NCBI GenBank assembly: GCA_002394605.1
Contig: DGUI01000026.1
Location: 60,682 to 124,681 of the forward strand
Direction of reading: 5' to 3'
DNA length: 64,000 nt
From: Mageeibacillus sp. UBA4314
GTDB lineage: Bacteria; Bacillota; Clostridia; Saccharofermentanales; Saccharofermentanaceae
Part shown: positions 9,229-19,042 of the stretch, piece after piece
Layout: each line of letters begins with the position of its first letter
Position numbering within the stretch: the stretch's first letter is position 1
Position numbers and translations under genes: made by a program
Notes under the pieces: model-generated
Seen by the model: only the letters and a program-made list of their open reading frames with translations
The model's database searches: none
What the model was told of the DNA's origin: nothing

Positions 9229-9964
9229 TAAGTATAAACAGCTTATGGATAATGTCGAAGTGTCCGATGAGATGCGTCAGCGTATTCTCCAAAACATTGG
9301 AGAGATGGATCTTAAGCCGAGAGCTTCACGTATAAGTCCCGTTAATGCAAGGCGCAAAGCTACTGTAAGCAGGATAATCGGAATTGTTGCTGCGGCCGGT
9401 ATAGTCCTTGCTGTTGGCGGAGTTGTGCTTCTGCGCTATGCTTCTTTTGGAGCCACTAAGTCTGCAGAAGCAAAAAAGAATGATACGGGACATCCGACCG
9501 TTGCCGATGCCGGACAGGAACTCGATAGTATTGCAGGTCAGGTTGAGAATTTTGCACCTGCTGCTGATAATCGTGATGAGGAGGAAGGTGCGGCTGGTGC
9601 TGTAGATGCGCCGGCAGAAGGAGTGCTTGATGCGGCTGAGACAAAAAGGTCCTTGAATGATAGTTCATCGGCTTCCTACGGCTTTAAGAATCAGTCTTTG
9701 CTCAGCGCTGACAAGTCTTCAACTAAGATCGATAAGATAAGCTATGTTGATGAGGAGGGTACAGAGTATATCCTTACTGATCCTTCATCCATCCTGAAGA
9801 TATTAAGATCCTATAGAACTGAGTCCGAAGGCACAACCGGAGATAAGGCCGATCTTACCTTGTACATCGGTTCCGAATCGAAAGAGTACAGCTTCTACGG
9901 TCCTGACGTAACGTCCATTATCGATCTTATCAAGGAAAAGGGAGTAGTATCAAAGGAGCAATAA
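9221..9964 (+). CDS. Membrane-anchored putative anti-sigma factor
   Basis: A 247-residue protein. About 45 N-terminal cytoplasmic residues precede one transmembrane helix (about residues 48-70), then an Ala/Glu/Asp-rich linker, then an external domain (about 160-247). Genes in this position behind ECF sigma factors usually encode their membrane anti-sigma, and the layout fits. No zinc-binding anti-sigma motif (HxxxCxxC) is seen, so the assignment rests on context and topology. The TTG start at 9221 has AAGGAG at 9205-9210. An extracytoplasmic signal would presumably be received by the C-terminal domain. Confidence 0.6.
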   Translation: MDNKYKQLMDNVEVSDEMRQRILQNIGEMDLKPRASRISPVNARRKATVSRIIGIVAAAGIVLAVGGVVLLRYASFGATKSAEAKKNDTGHPTVADAGQELDSIAGQVENFAPAADNRDEEEGAAGAVDAPAEGVLDAAETKRSLNDSSSASYGFKNQSLLSADKSSTKIDKISYVDEEGTEYILTDPSSILKILRSYRTESEGTTGDKADLTLYIGSESKEYSFYGPDVTSIIDLIKEKGVVSKEQ

Positions 9965-10001
9965 TTCTTATCCATTATGGATAGTTAAGGGATTGCTATT
10001 A

Positions 10002-10010
10002 TGTTATAAT
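10002..10010 (+). promoter_or_regulatory. Extended -10 promoter upstream of trpB2
   Basis: TGTTATAAT is a perfect extended -10 element (TG-n-TATAAT). The -35 position holds only a weak TAGTTA. The predicted start near 10017 leaves about 27 bases of leader carrying the GGAGG of the next gene. Confidence 0.6.
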
Positions 10011-10043
10011 CCAACGGAAAACTATTTTTACGGAGGATTATAT

Positions 10044-11411
10044 ATGTCCCAGGAGATTCCCTATAAGATCTATTTGAATGAGAATGAGATCCCTAAGCAG
10101 TGGTATAACGTCAGGGCTGACATGAAGAATAAGCCTGCGCCGCTCCTTAAGCCGGGCACACACGAACCGCTTAAGGTTGAGGATCTCGAGCCGATCTTTT
10201 GCACAGAGCTTGCCAAGCAGGAATTGGATGATACCACACCTTATTTTGATATCCCTGATGAGATCAAGGGTTTCTACAAGATGTACAGACCCTCACCGGT
10301 CGTCAGGGCATATTGTCTCGAGAAGGCCTTAGGAACACCGGCTCATATCTACTATAAGTTCGAAGGTAATAACACTTCAGGAAGCCATAAGCTCAATTCT
10401 GCCATAGCACAGGCTTATTATGCCAAGCAGCAGGGACTGAAGGGCGTTACTACCGAGACAGGTGCCGGCCAGTGGGGTACAGCCCTGTCAATGGCATGTG
10501 CTTACTTTGGTCTTGACTGCAAAGTTTACATGGTCAAGGTATCATATGAGCAGAAGCCTTTCAGAAGAGAAGTCATGAGGACTTACGGTGCTTCGGTAAC
10601 ACCTTCTCCTTCAATGGATACGGATATCGGACGCAAGATCAATGAAGAGTTCCCCGGAACTACAGGTTCTCTCGGCTGTGCCATCTCAGAGGCTGTTGAG
10701 GTTGCTGTTAAGAATCCCGGATACAGATATGTTCTCGGTTCTGTCTTAGGTCAGGTTCTCCTGCACCAGTCGATCATCGGCCTTGAGGCAAAGGCAGCTC
10801 TTGATAAGTACAATGTCAAGCCCGACATCATCATCGGATGTGCAGGCGGCGGATCCAACCTTGGAGGTCTCATTTCTCCTTTCGTGGGGCAGATGCTCAG
10901 GGGTGAGGAGAAGTACAGGATCATTGCTGTTGAACCTGCTTCATGTCCTTCCCTCACAAGAGGCAAGTATGTATATGATTTCTGTGATACAGGTAAGGTA
11001 ACACCTCTTGCCAAGATGTACACGCTCGGCAGCGGATACATTCCCGCTCCTAACCATGCCGGCGGACTCAGATATCACGGCATGAGCTCCATCGTCTCAC
11101 AGCTTTACGATGACGGTTATCTTGAAGCTACATCAGTTAAGCAGACCGATGTCTTTGAGGCTGCAGAGATGTTTGCAAGGACTGAAGGCATCCTTCCTGC
11201 ACCTGAGAGTTCTCATGCGATCAGAGTTGCGATCGACGAGGCTATGAAGTGCAAGGAGACAGGGGAAGAGAAGAACATCCTCTTCGGTCTTACGGGAACA
11301 GGATATTTCGACCTCGTTGCATATCAGAAGTACAACGACGGTCAGATGGAGGATTATATCCCGACAGATGAGGAGATCGCGGCATCTCTTGCCAAGTGTC
11401 CCAAGATCTGA
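10044..11411 (+). CDS. trpB2: TrpB-like tryptophan synthase beta chain (TrpB2 type)
   Basis: A 455-residue pyridoxal-phosphate enzyme of the TrpB2 branch, which is longer than TrpB1. The PLP lysine lies in NNTSGSHKLNSA, the ETGAGQWG motif follows, and the phosphate-binding loop is GCAGGGSNLGG. TrpB2 proteins condense indole and serine to tryptophan, often without partner TrpA. The ATG at 10044 is chosen because GGAGG (10032-10036) precedes it; an earlier in-frame ATG at 9993 lies upstream of the predicted promoter. No other trp genes are near, so a free indole-salvage role is plausible. Confidence 0.93.
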   Translation: MSQEIPYKIYLNENEIPKQWYNVRADMKNKPAPLLKPGTHEPLKVEDLEPIFCTELAKQELDDTTPYFDIPDEIKGFYKMYRPSPVVRAYCLEKALGTPAHIYYKFEGNNTSGSHKLNSAIAQAYYAKQQGLKGVTTETGAGQWGTALSMACAYFGLDCKVYMVKVSYEQKPFRREVMRTYGASVTPSPSMDTDIGRKINEEFPGTTGSLGCAISEAVEVAVKNPGYRYVLGSVLGQVLLHQSIIGLEAKAALDKYNVKPDIIIGCAGGGSNLGGLISPFVGQMLRGEEKYRIIAVEPASCPSLTRGKYVYDFCDTGKVTPLAKMYTLGSGYIPAPNHAGGLRYHGMSSIVSQLYDDGYLEATSVKQTDVFEAAEMFARTEGILPAPESSHAIRVAIDEAMKCKETGEEKNILFGLTGTGYFDLVAYQKYNDGQMEDYIPTDEEIAASLAKCPKI

Positions 11412-11434
11412 CAGTTATTATCCGGACAAAACAT

Positions 11435-11461
11435 AATGGGTGCTCATAACGGGCACCCATT
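11435..11461. terminator. Hairpin between convergent genes
   Basis: A perfect nine-base-pair stem (AATGGGTGC with GCACCCATT) and nine-base loop lie between the converging trpB2 and carboxypeptidase genes. There is no long T-run on the plus side. On the minus strand a short T-rich run follows, so it may serve both directions weakly. Confidence 0.55.
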
Positions 11462-11477
11462 TATTATAGTATGCTTT

Positions 11478-12929
11478 TCAGAGCTTCTTGGATTTGGCCA
11501 GGTATCTCTCGCGTCTCTTCTTCTTGATGATGGAACGCCTGAGCATAAGAAGTGCAACAACGACGATAAGGAGAAGGACAGATATGCCCGCGACCGTTAT
11601 AAGGACTTTACGAAGCCCAGTCCATCCGGTCTCCTTCTCGGGATCGACTTCGATGTGAGGAGCTTTCGCCGTGATATTCATCGTTAACGCACCGACTATA
11701 TAAGTCTTGCCGTCAGAATATGATTTGCATAAAGGTATCTTGAGAGTCTGTTCGGGAAGGGAAGTGTCTATCGTAATCTTCGAGAGTTCGATCAGGTTAG
11801 TGCTTCCGAGTGAAGCTCTTGAAGAAGGGATCGTCAGATATTCGGAACATGCGTGCTGCTGTGTATCAATGTAGAGATTTGTCTCTGCAAGCAGATCCGT
11901 GATCTGTGTGTGCGTTTGAGCTATCGAAGGGTCAAACTCTGACTGGCTGATCGATACTGTAGTAGTGTTGGAGAATCCATATTCAAACATATTCTTCAGG
12001 TCAACATACCTGATGCCTGAATCCTGTGCCTTGAGAACGCAAGCGACAAGAGTCCTGTCATTCTTCTTTGCTGCGCCGACGAGAGTATAACCTGCGTTGC
12101 TCGTAAAGCCGGTCTTGCCGCCGATATAGTAATCGTAACTGAACTCAGGCTGCTTTATGAACCTGTTGGCATTTGTCAGCTTCCTTGAATCACTGTACTT
12201 GTTTGTAGCGGGGATCGTATAGGAATATGTTGTGGATACCTTGGAAAACTCGGTATCCCTGCAGGCAGCGCCCAGGATCATGCAAAGATCATAAGCTGTT
12301 GTCAGATTATCCGGGTTTGCATATCCGAATGATGACGAGAAGTGAGTATTAAGGCATCCGATCTCAGTTGCCTTCTTATTCATCATGTCGCAGAAGGCTG
12401 CCTCAGTGCCGGCGATGTGCATGGCGAGAGCAAGACAGGCATCGTTAGCGGACTTGAGGGATCCGGCATAGACGAGATCGCGCACGGGGATCTGTTCTCC
12501 TTCCTGAAGACCGAGCTTAACGTAGTCACCGGGGATCTTCTTGATCTCTTCTGCGATCTCAGGGGTGATGGTAACGACGTCATCCATGTTGAGGTTCTCC
12601 ATGGCAAGCATGAGAGTCATTACTTTCGTGGTTGAAGCGGGCGCTCTCTGGACATCGTAGTCCTTACCCATGATGATGCTTCCGGAATCGAGATCGAGCA
12701 GGACATATGCCTCAGCTCTTACCTTAGGCCAGTTATCAGTATTCTCACTGAGCAGGTCAGTCTTCTGTTCATTCTGGGAGATCAGGTTATCCTGAGGATT
12801 ATCAAGATCCTCGTTGATCGCCAGGATACTCCCGGAAAAGATATTGGCAACACACAGCAAAGCCAGCGCGAAAGCCAGTAATTTGGTGGTTCTATTTATA
12901 AAGTTCATTTTATTAAAAGTACTCTCCAT
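11478..12929 (-). CDS. D-alanyl-D-alanine carboxypeptidase (PBP5/DacF family)
   Basis: A 483-residue low-molecular-weight penicillin-binding protein that trims the terminal D-Ala from peptidoglycan stem peptides. The three active-site motifs are visible: S99-T-T-K102, S160-A-N162 and K272-T-G274. An N-terminal hydrophobic segment (about 16-37) serves as signal or anchor. Unlike most DacF proteins the C-terminus ends in a real transmembrane helix (about 445-468) and a Lys/Arg-rich tail, rather than only an amphipathic anchor. The start is either ATG 12929 or ATG 12908; the latter has GGAGAG 13 bases upstream. It is divergent from miaB. Confidence 0.92.
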   Translation of the reverse strand: MESTFNKMNFINRTTKLLAFALALLCVANIFSGSILAINEDLDNPQDNLISQNEQKTDLLSENTDNWPKVRAEAYVLLDLDSGSIIMGKDYDVQRAPASTTKVMTLMLAMENLNMDDVVTITPEIAEEIKKIPGDYVKLGLQEGEQIPVRDLVYAGSLKSANDACLALAMHIAGTEAAFCDMMNKKATEIGCLNTHFSSSFGYANPDNLTTAYDLCMILGAACRDTEFSKVSTTYSYTIPATNKYSDSRKLTNANRFIKQPEFSYDYYIGGKTGFTSNAGYTLVGAAKKNDRTLVACVLKAQDSGIRYVDLKNMFEYGFSNTTTVSISQSEFDPSIAQTHTQITDLLAETNLYIDTQQHACSEYLTIPSSRASLGSTNLIELSKITIDTSLPEQTLKIPLCKSYSDGKTYIVGALTMNITAKAPHIEVDPEKETGWTGLRKVLITVAGISVLLLIVVVALLMLRRSIIKKKRRERYLAKSKKL

Positions 12930-12982
12930 GTCTTTTGATCTGAAATATTATATCAAAAGATACAATATTTCGCATATTTTAG

Positions 12983-12988
12983 TATAAT
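12983..12988 (+). promoter_or_regulatory. -10 element upstream of miaB
   Basis: A perfect TATAAT lies 34 bases before the likely miaB ATG in the 70-base divergent spacer shared with the carboxypeptidase gene. No good -35 hexamer is seen. A TATAAT also occurs on the opposite strand near 12950 and could serve the carboxypeptidase gene. Confidence 0.45.
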
Positions 12989-13016
12989 TAATTGGTTAGA
13001 GGTGAATTATAAAGAT

Positions 13017-14477
13017 ATGGCGATCATTAGAGTTACGGAAGAAGACAAGTCTATACAGGCTGAAGCGACCGGGAGGCTTCGCGATCACTTTGCTGCAAAG
13101 TCTGCAGAACTTGGCCGCCCCTGTACGTTTGATGTTATCACATACGGATGTCAGCTCAACGAGTCGGACAGTGAGAAATTAAGCGGAATGATGCTCGATA
13201 TGGGACTTATCGCTAATAGCGGGAACCGCGCACCTGATGTCCTCGTCCTTAATACATGTTCTGTAAGGGAGAATGCTGAAGACAGATTATTCGGTAATCT
13301 TGGCATTTACAAGACTGATAAGAAGAATAACCGTGACATGATCATCGCTGTTTGCGGCTGCATGATGAAGGTGCCCGAGAATGTTGACAGGATAAGGAAT
13401 TCCTATCCCTATGTCGATCTTGTGTTCGATCCTCAGCAGCTTCATAATTTCCCGTTCCTGCTCAGTAAGACTCTCGATTCGCGCAGACAGAACATAAGCG
13501 TCGGCGATACAGACTATATCGCTGAGGATAATTTCTACAATATCGACAGGAAGAGGAAGTTCAGGGCTCTTGTTCCCATAATGTACGGCTGCAACAATTT
13601 CTGTACATATTGTATCGTGCCATATGCCAGGGGACGTGAGAGGTCAAGAAGTTTTGACGAGATCATGGCAGAACTTAAGACTCTTGCCGATCAGGGATAT
13701 AAGGAAGTCATGCTCCTCGGACAGAATGTTAATTCTTACGGGAAGGGCAATGATGACGGCAAGTATTTCGCTGATATATTTGAAGAAGCGTGCAGGATAA
13801 GCTCCTTCTCCAGGGTAAGGTTCATGTCTTCGCATCCCAAGGACCTTAACAGGCGTGTTATCGACATAATGGCGGAGTATCCTAATGCCGAGAAACATCT
13901 GCATCTGGCACTTCAGTCAGGTTCTGATGCAGTGCTAAGGCGCATGAACAGGCCTTATACGAGCAGGGAATTCTTCGATATCGCCGATCTCTTCAGGTCC
14001 AGAGTGCCCGGCGGTTCTCTTACGACCGATATCATAGTAGGTTTCCCCGGAGAGACCGAGGAAGACTTTGTCAAGACTTTGGAAGCTGTCGACCACTGTA
14101 AGTTTGACTCGGCTTTTACGTTCCAGTATTCAAAAAGGCCCGGAACGCCTGCTGCATCATATGAGGATCAGGTTCCCAAGGATGTTGTGTCCGGGAGGTT
14201 TGCAAGGCTTCTTGAACTGCAGAATGATTATGCATATAAGTCCAATCTTGCCAAGGTGGGCAGTGAGGAAGAGGTCCTTATCGAAGGTGCGAGCAAGCAG
14301 CAGCCAGGCATCTTTACCGGAAGGACCATATCCAATCATCTGGTCAATTTTACGATCCCGGGTTCGATGTACAATGGCAATGGTGATGATCTTGAGGGAA
14401 GGCTGGGTATGGTCAGGCTCGAGACGGCAAGGCCGTATTCTGTTGACGGCAGCCTTATGAGGTTTACTGATGGCTGA
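13017..14477 (+). CDS. miaB: tRNA-2-methylthio-N6-dimethylallyladenosine synthase MiaB
   Basis: A 486-residue radical-SAM methylthiotransferase acting on A37 of tRNAs that read UNN codons. The auxiliary cluster cysteines are in YGCQLNESD, LNTCSVREN and VCGCMMK. The radical-SAM motif is CNNFCTYC, and a TRAM domain forms the C-terminus. ATG 13017 or GTG 13002 could start it; AGAGG at 12998-13002 is too close to the GTG and somewhat far from the ATG. It overlaps mutS by eight bases. Together with miaA three genes on, it supplies both steps of the ms2i6A modification. Confidence 0.95.
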   Translation: MAIIRVTEEDKSIQAEATGRLRDHFAAKSAELGRPCTFDVITYGCQLNESDSEKLSGMMLDMGLIANSGNRAPDVLVLNTCSVRENAEDRLFGNLGIYKTDKKNNRDMIIAVCGCMMKVPENVDRIRNSYPYVDLVFDPQQLHNFPFLLSKTLDSRRQNISVGDTDYIAEDNFYNIDRKRKFRALVPIMYGCNNFCTYCIVPYARGRERSRSFDEIMAELKTLADQGYKEVMLLGQNVNSYGKGNDDGKYFADIFEEACRISSFSRVRFMSSHPKDLNRRVIDIMAEYPNAEKHLHLALQSGSDAVLRRMNRPYTSREFFDIADLFRSRVPGGSLTTDIIVGFPGETEEDFVKTLEAVDHCKFDSAFTFQYSKRPGTPAASYEDQVPKDVVSGRFARLLELQNDYAYKSNLAKVGSEEEVLIEGASKQQPGIFTGRTISNHLVNFTIPGSMYNGNGDDLEGRLGMVRLETARPYSVDGSLMRFTDG

Positions 14478-17166
14478 TAACACGAATTCTCCTCTCCTCA
14501 AACTTGCTGACATAGATGTCAATGATCTGTCTCCGATGATGAGACAGTATATTGATATTAAGACTAAGCTTCCTGATACGATCGTCTTCTACCGTCTCGG
14601 TGATTTCTACGAGATGTTCTTTGATGATGCGATCTTTGTATCCAAATTGCTCGAGCTTGCTCTTACCAGAAGGGACTGCGGCAGCAACATGCGTGCACCG
14701 ATGTGCGGTGTTCCGTTCCATTCTTACCAGTCTTATGCGCAGAGGCTCATCACGTCAGGGTACAAGGTCGCCATCTGCGAGCAGCTTGAAGATCCTGCGA
14801 CAACGAAAGGTCTCGTAAAGCGCGGCATCGTTAACATCCTGACACCCGGAACTGCTACTGATTTTGTGGCTTCTGATCATGACGGAAGCAGTAACTATCT
14901 TATGAGTATCTACTGTGTAGGTTCCCAGTTCGGCGTGGCAGTATCTGATATCTCCACAGGTGAGTTCGAAGCTACGCAGCTTGCAACTGGTGCCAATGGC
15001 GAGCATCTCATCAATCTTATCGGTAAATACACACCTTCTGAGATCATATATAACCCGTCATTTGTCAATACAAGGGAATTCCAGGTAATAAGGAAGGGCT
15101 TCAATGCAGCTTTTACTGAACGTAATGACAGGTTCTTTGACTGCTCCATCCTGAAGAAGGACAGGATCAGGGTTAACGGCGCAGATAAGTTTTTCGATCC
15201 GTCGCTTCTTAATGCGGCGGCTTCTGCGATACTCATGTATGCGGAGGAGACGAAGATCAGCAAGGTTGAGTATCTCAACGAGATCAACTGCTTTGTCATG
15301 GCTGATACGATGGAACTCGATTATTCCACAAGGACTAATCTGGAACTCACTTCCACGATCAGATCCAAATCCAAGCGCGGTTCTCTGTTGTGGGTAATTG
15401 ACAGGACCAAGACTGCAATGGGCGGAAGGCTGCTACGCAAATGGGTGGAAGACCCGCTCATCGTCACATCCGGGATCAACAGCAGGCTTGATGCCGTGGA
15501 GGAAGCATACGATAAATACATCGCGAGGCAGGAGATGCTCGAAAGCCTTACCGGCCTCTATGACATAGAGCGCCTTGCTGGCAAGGTGTCATTGGGCAGC
15601 TGCAATGCCAGGGATCTCATATCACTGCGCAATTCGCTAGGCAAGCTCCCTTTCCTGATAGAGTGTGCATCCCAGTTCAAGAAGGGTATATTCAAAGAGA
15701 TCAACTCGATGTTCGATCCTCTTCAGGATGTCTATGAACTCATAAATGACAGTATCTCTGAAGATGCACCGTTAACCATAAAAGACGGTGACATCATAAA
15801 GCGCGGGTTCTCAAAGGAATGTGATGAACTATACGACATAGCAACGAATGCCAAGCAGTATATCCTGCAGCTTGAGCAGGGGGAGCGCGAGAAGACAGGT
15901 ATCAAGACGCTCAAGATCAGCTACAACAAGGTCTTTGGATACTATATAGAAGTTCCGAAATCGCAGTCTGAAAATGTCCCTGATAACTATATCCGTAAGC
16001 AGACTCTCGCTAATAATGAGCGTTACGTGACTCCTGAGATCAAGGAACTTGAGGACAAGGTCGTTAATGCTTCCAGCAAGAGGATCGCACTGGAATATGA
16101 GCTTTTCAACCAGATAAGGAATAAGGTCGCAAAAGAGAGCGACAGGATCTTCGCCTGCGCGAAAGCGGTTGCCCTTATCGATGTGGTTGCATCTCTTGCT
16201 CAACTCGCGTCTGATGAGAACTATGTAAAGCCTTCCGTAGATAATTCCGATGTGATCGAGATAGAAGCTGGAAGACATCCTGTCGTTGAGAAGATGACCA
16301 CTGATACATCCGGCTTTATCTCGAATGATACGGTTCTTGATGAGAAGAAGAGGCTTATGGTCCTTACAGGTCCCAACATGGCTGGTAAGTCGACTTATAT
16401 GAGACAGGTTGCCCTTATCGTCCTTATGGCTCAGATAGGTTCGTTCGTTCCTGCAAAGAGTGCACATATAGGCGTTGTTGATCATATCTTCACGAGGATC
16501 GGCGCCTCTGATGATATCTCGATGGGTGAATCCACTTTCATGGTCGAGATGAAGGAGATGAGCTACATACTGCGTAATGCCACGAGAAGGAGCCTTCTGC
16601 TCCTTGATGAAGTAGGCCGCGGAACAAGTACCTATGACGGTCTGTCGATTGCCTGGGCTGTTATCGAGTATATAATGGATCCCAATATCCTTTACAGCAG
16701 AACGATCTTTGCAACTCATTATCATGAGCTGAACCAGTTATCGAGGATCTGCAGAGGTGTGTTCAATAATCATGTTGATGTCAGTGAGAATGAAGACGGT
16801 GTCGTGTTCCTTCATAAGATCGTTGACGGCGGTACGTCTGACAGTTACGGCATTGAAGTGGCACGTCTTGCGGGTGTTCCTTCTGATGTGCTGGACAGGA
16901 GCAAAGCATTGCTTGCGGAACTCGAGAGGATCGGTAATTTCAAGGTGTCTTCCAATACGCAGGTTGAGGATGGCGTTGTTCTGCCTTCTGGAGAAGCAAT
17001 ACCGGGTCAGGAGTCCATCTTCGATCCGGGCAATGTTGTTTACAGGAGTGAAGATAAGCTCAGATCAAGGCTCAAGGAGATCGATATTACACGTCTTACT
17101 CCTCTTGAAGCCATGAATATCCTTTATGAACTTGTGAAGATGACAGGTGAGGAATCAGATGGGTAA
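14470..17166 (+). CDS. mutS: DNA mismatch repair protein MutS
   Basis: An 898-residue MutS1. The mismatch-reading motif GDFYEMF (Phe-x-Glu) lies near residues 37-43, the Walker A loop GPNMAGKST near 634-642, and the Walker B/signature segment LLLLDEVGRGTSTYDG follows. It binds base mismatches and small loops and recruits MutL. The ATG at 14470 overlaps miaB and has GAGG seven bases upstream. Its end overlaps mutL, so the two repair proteins are made from one message. Confidence 0.98.
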   Translation: MADNTNSPLLKLADIDVNDLSPMMRQYIDIKTKLPDTIVFYRLGDFYEMFFDDAIFVSKLLELALTRRDCGSNMRAPMCGVPFHSYQSYAQRLITSGYKVAICEQLEDPATTKGLVKRGIVNILTPGTATDFVASDHDGSSNYLMSIYCVGSQFGVAVSDISTGEFEATQLATGANGEHLINLIGKYTPSEIIYNPSFVNTREFQVIRKGFNAAFTERNDRFFDCSILKKDRIRVNGADKFFDPSLLNAAASAILMYAEETKISKVEYLNEINCFVMADTMELDYSTRTNLELTSTIRSKSKRGSLLWVIDRTKTAMGGRLLRKWVEDPLIVTSGINSRLDAVEEAYDKYIARQEMLESLTGLYDIERLAGKVSLGSCNARDLISLRNSLGKLPFLIECASQFKKGIFKEINSMFDPLQDVYELINDSISEDAPLTIKDGDIIKRGFSKECDELYDIATNAKQYILQLEQGEREKTGIKTLKISYNKVFGYYIEVPKSQSENVPDNYIRKQTLANNERYVTPEIKELEDKVVNASSKRIALEYELFNQIRNKVAKESDRIFACAKAVALIDVVASLAQLASDENYVKPSVDNSDVIEIEAGRHPVVEKMTTDTSGFISNDTVLDEKKRLMVLTGPNMAGKSTYMRQVALIVLMAQIGSFVPAKSAHIGVVDHIFTRIGASDDISMGESTFMVEMKEMSYILRNATRRSLLLLDEVGRGTSTYDGLSIAWAVIEYIMDPNILYSRTIFATHYHELNQLSRICRGVFNNHVDVSENEDGVVFLHKIVDGGTSDSYGIEVARLAGVPSDVLDRSKALLAELERIGNFKVSSNTQVEDGVVLPSGEAIPGQESIFDPGNVVYRSEDKLRSRLKEIDITRLTPLEAMNILYELVKMTGEESDG

Positions 17167-19042
17167 GATCAGTGTCCTGGATGCAAAGACTGCAAATCAG
17201 ATCAAGGCGGGTGAAGTAATAGAGCGCCCCGTCTCTGTCATCAAGGAACTTTTTGATAACAGTGCTGATGCCGGCGCGTCCTCCGTCAAGATAGAATTTG
17301 CTGGCGGCGGGATCAGTCTGATCAGAGTATCAGACAACGGTTGCGGAATGGACAGGGAGGATGCTCAAAACTGTTTCCTGCTTCATGCAACATCAAAGCT
17401 TCACAGCGTAGAGGAATTATATGATCTGTCCACGCAGGGTTTCAGAGGGGAAGCATTGGCTTCAATCGCGGCCTGTTCGGATGTCAAGCTGCTCACGAGG
17501 TTTGCGGGCAGTGATACCGGAACGATGGTCTCATATGAGGACGGCGTTCTTGTCTATAGCGGTGATGGTGCATGTGATCAAGGAACGGTCGTCGAGGTCC
17601 GCAATCTGTTCAGGAACATACCTGCCAGGTATAAGTTCCTTAAGAAAGATTCCACGGAAGGCATGTATATCTGTCAGCTTGTTGAGAAACTTGCTGTAAT
17701 AAATCCCCATATAGCCGTAAAGCTCATAAAAGACGGCAAGGTCGTCCTTATGACACCCGGAAATGGCGACGTTCTTGATACTCTTTATGCCATCTACGGA
17801 AAGCAGCTTACAGAGAGCCTTAAATATACTGAATATACTTACGAGAATTACAGGATCAGGGGATATGTCGGCGTTCCTTCTTTTGTCCGCGGAAACAGGG
17901 CTCTCCAGTGCCTGTTCGTCAACGACAGACCCGTGCGCAACCAAACGGTATCTGCCGCCATCGATGAAGCTTACAGGAATGCCGTAATGAAAGGAAAGCA
18001 CCCCGTTTGTTTCCTTATGATCTATTGTCCTCCGGGCACCGTGGATGTTAATGTTCATCCTCAGAAGGCTGAGGTGCGGTTCGATTCTGAATCAGATATC
18101 TTCAGGCTTGTATTCCATTCGATAAGGAATGTACTGTTCGAATCGCAGGAAGCACCTGAAGGATTCAAGGCTAAGCCAACGGTCGTCTATGACAGACCTG
18201 AAGTTAAGGCGCCCGTATCTCAGCCTGCATCGCACAAACTTGCTGTCAGGAATGCCGATCCATCGCGAAATGAAGTCGATAATGCCAATAAGCTCCTTGA
18301 ACTCCTGTCTGAATACAGACCGGATGTCTCTGCCATGACTGATGAGCCTGCTTCTGATCTCACGATAGCTCCGGAAGCAGTTCCCGCGGCAGCAAATGAG
18401 CAAGTATCCATGGACATCAAGAGTGATCCGGTAATAGCTGATCCGGAGATCGAAGAACTCTATAACGGTGATTATATCGGAACCTTATTTGCTACATACA
18501 TTATCATGCAGTCCGACGCAAATGTGTTCTTTGTTGATCAGCATGCGGCCCATGAGAGAGTCCTGTATGAGCGTTTTATGAATAAAAAACTCAAAAATGC
18601 AGACAATGACATTACCGAAGAAGACCTGCTCGTTCCCCAGATCGTTAAGGTCTCTTCATCAGACTATACGTTCATATCTGATAACATTGACCGGTTCAAG
18701 GAATGCGGATTCGAGATAGATGTCATGGACGACAGGGAAGTCGTTCTCCGCAGAGTCCCCATGAGCAAGAGACGTTCATCTCCTTCGAAAATGTTCGAAG
18801 AGATACTGTCCGATCTGAAGCATGAGACACCTGACAAGTCTGACATCTGGTATAACCTTATACAGACCACTGCCTGCAAGGCGGCTGTAAAAGCAGGTGA
18901 CAGACTTGATGAGATCGAGATCCGTGAATTGCTCTCCAGCCTCAGACAGCTTGATGATCCCTATCATTGCGCTCACGGAAGACCGACATTCTTCAAGGTG
19001 TCCAGGACAGATCTTGAGAAAAGGTTTAAGAGGATCGTCTGA
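17159..19042 (+). CDS. mutL: DNA mismatch repair protein MutL
   Basis: A 627-residue MutL. The N-terminal GHKL ATPase shows KELFDNSADAG (general base Glu kept, with Asp where E. coli has Glu32), DNGCGMD and GFRGEAL. After a variable linker the C-terminal domain has DQHAAHERVLYE, matching the DQHA(x)2E(x)4E endonuclease motif, so this is the nicking type found in bacteria without MutH. The start is ATG 17159 with GGTGAGG upstream, inside the last codons of mutS; an in-frame GTG lies at 17147. Confidence 0.97.
   Translation: MGKISVLDAKTANQIKAGEVIERPVSVIKELFDNSADAGASSVKIEFAGGGISLIRVSDNGCGMDREDAQNCFLLHATSKLHSVEELYDLSTQGFRGEALASIAACSDVKLLTRFAGSDTGTMVSYEDGVLVYSGDGACDQGTVVEVRNLFRNIPARYKFLKKDSTEGMYICQLVEKLAVINPHIAVKLIKDGKVVLMTPGNGDVLDTLYAIYGKQLTESLKYTEYTYENYRIRGYVGVPSFVRGNRALQCLFVNDRPVRNQTVSAAIDEAYRNAVMKGKHPVCFLMIYCPPGTVDVNVHPQKAEVRFDSESDIFRLVFHSIRNVLFESQEAPEGFKAKPTVVYDRPEVKAPVSQPASHKLAVRNADPSRNEVDNANKLLELLSEYRPDVSAMTDEPASDLTIAPEAVPAAANEQVSMDIKSDPVIADPEIEELYNGDYIGTLFATYIIMQSDANVFFVDQHAAHERVLYERFMNKKLKNADNDITEEDLLVPQIVKVSSSDYTFISDNIDRFKECGFEIDVMDDREVVLRRVPMSKRRSSPSKMFEEILSDLKHETPDKSDIWYNLIQTTACKAAVKAGDRLDEIEIRELLSSLRQLDDPYHCAHGRPTFFKVSRTDLEKRFKRIV

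Noticed and set aside
15829..16725. 298-codon frame antisense to mutS
   Set aside because: It lies wholly inside well-conserved mutS sequence and has no recognisable motif or start signal.
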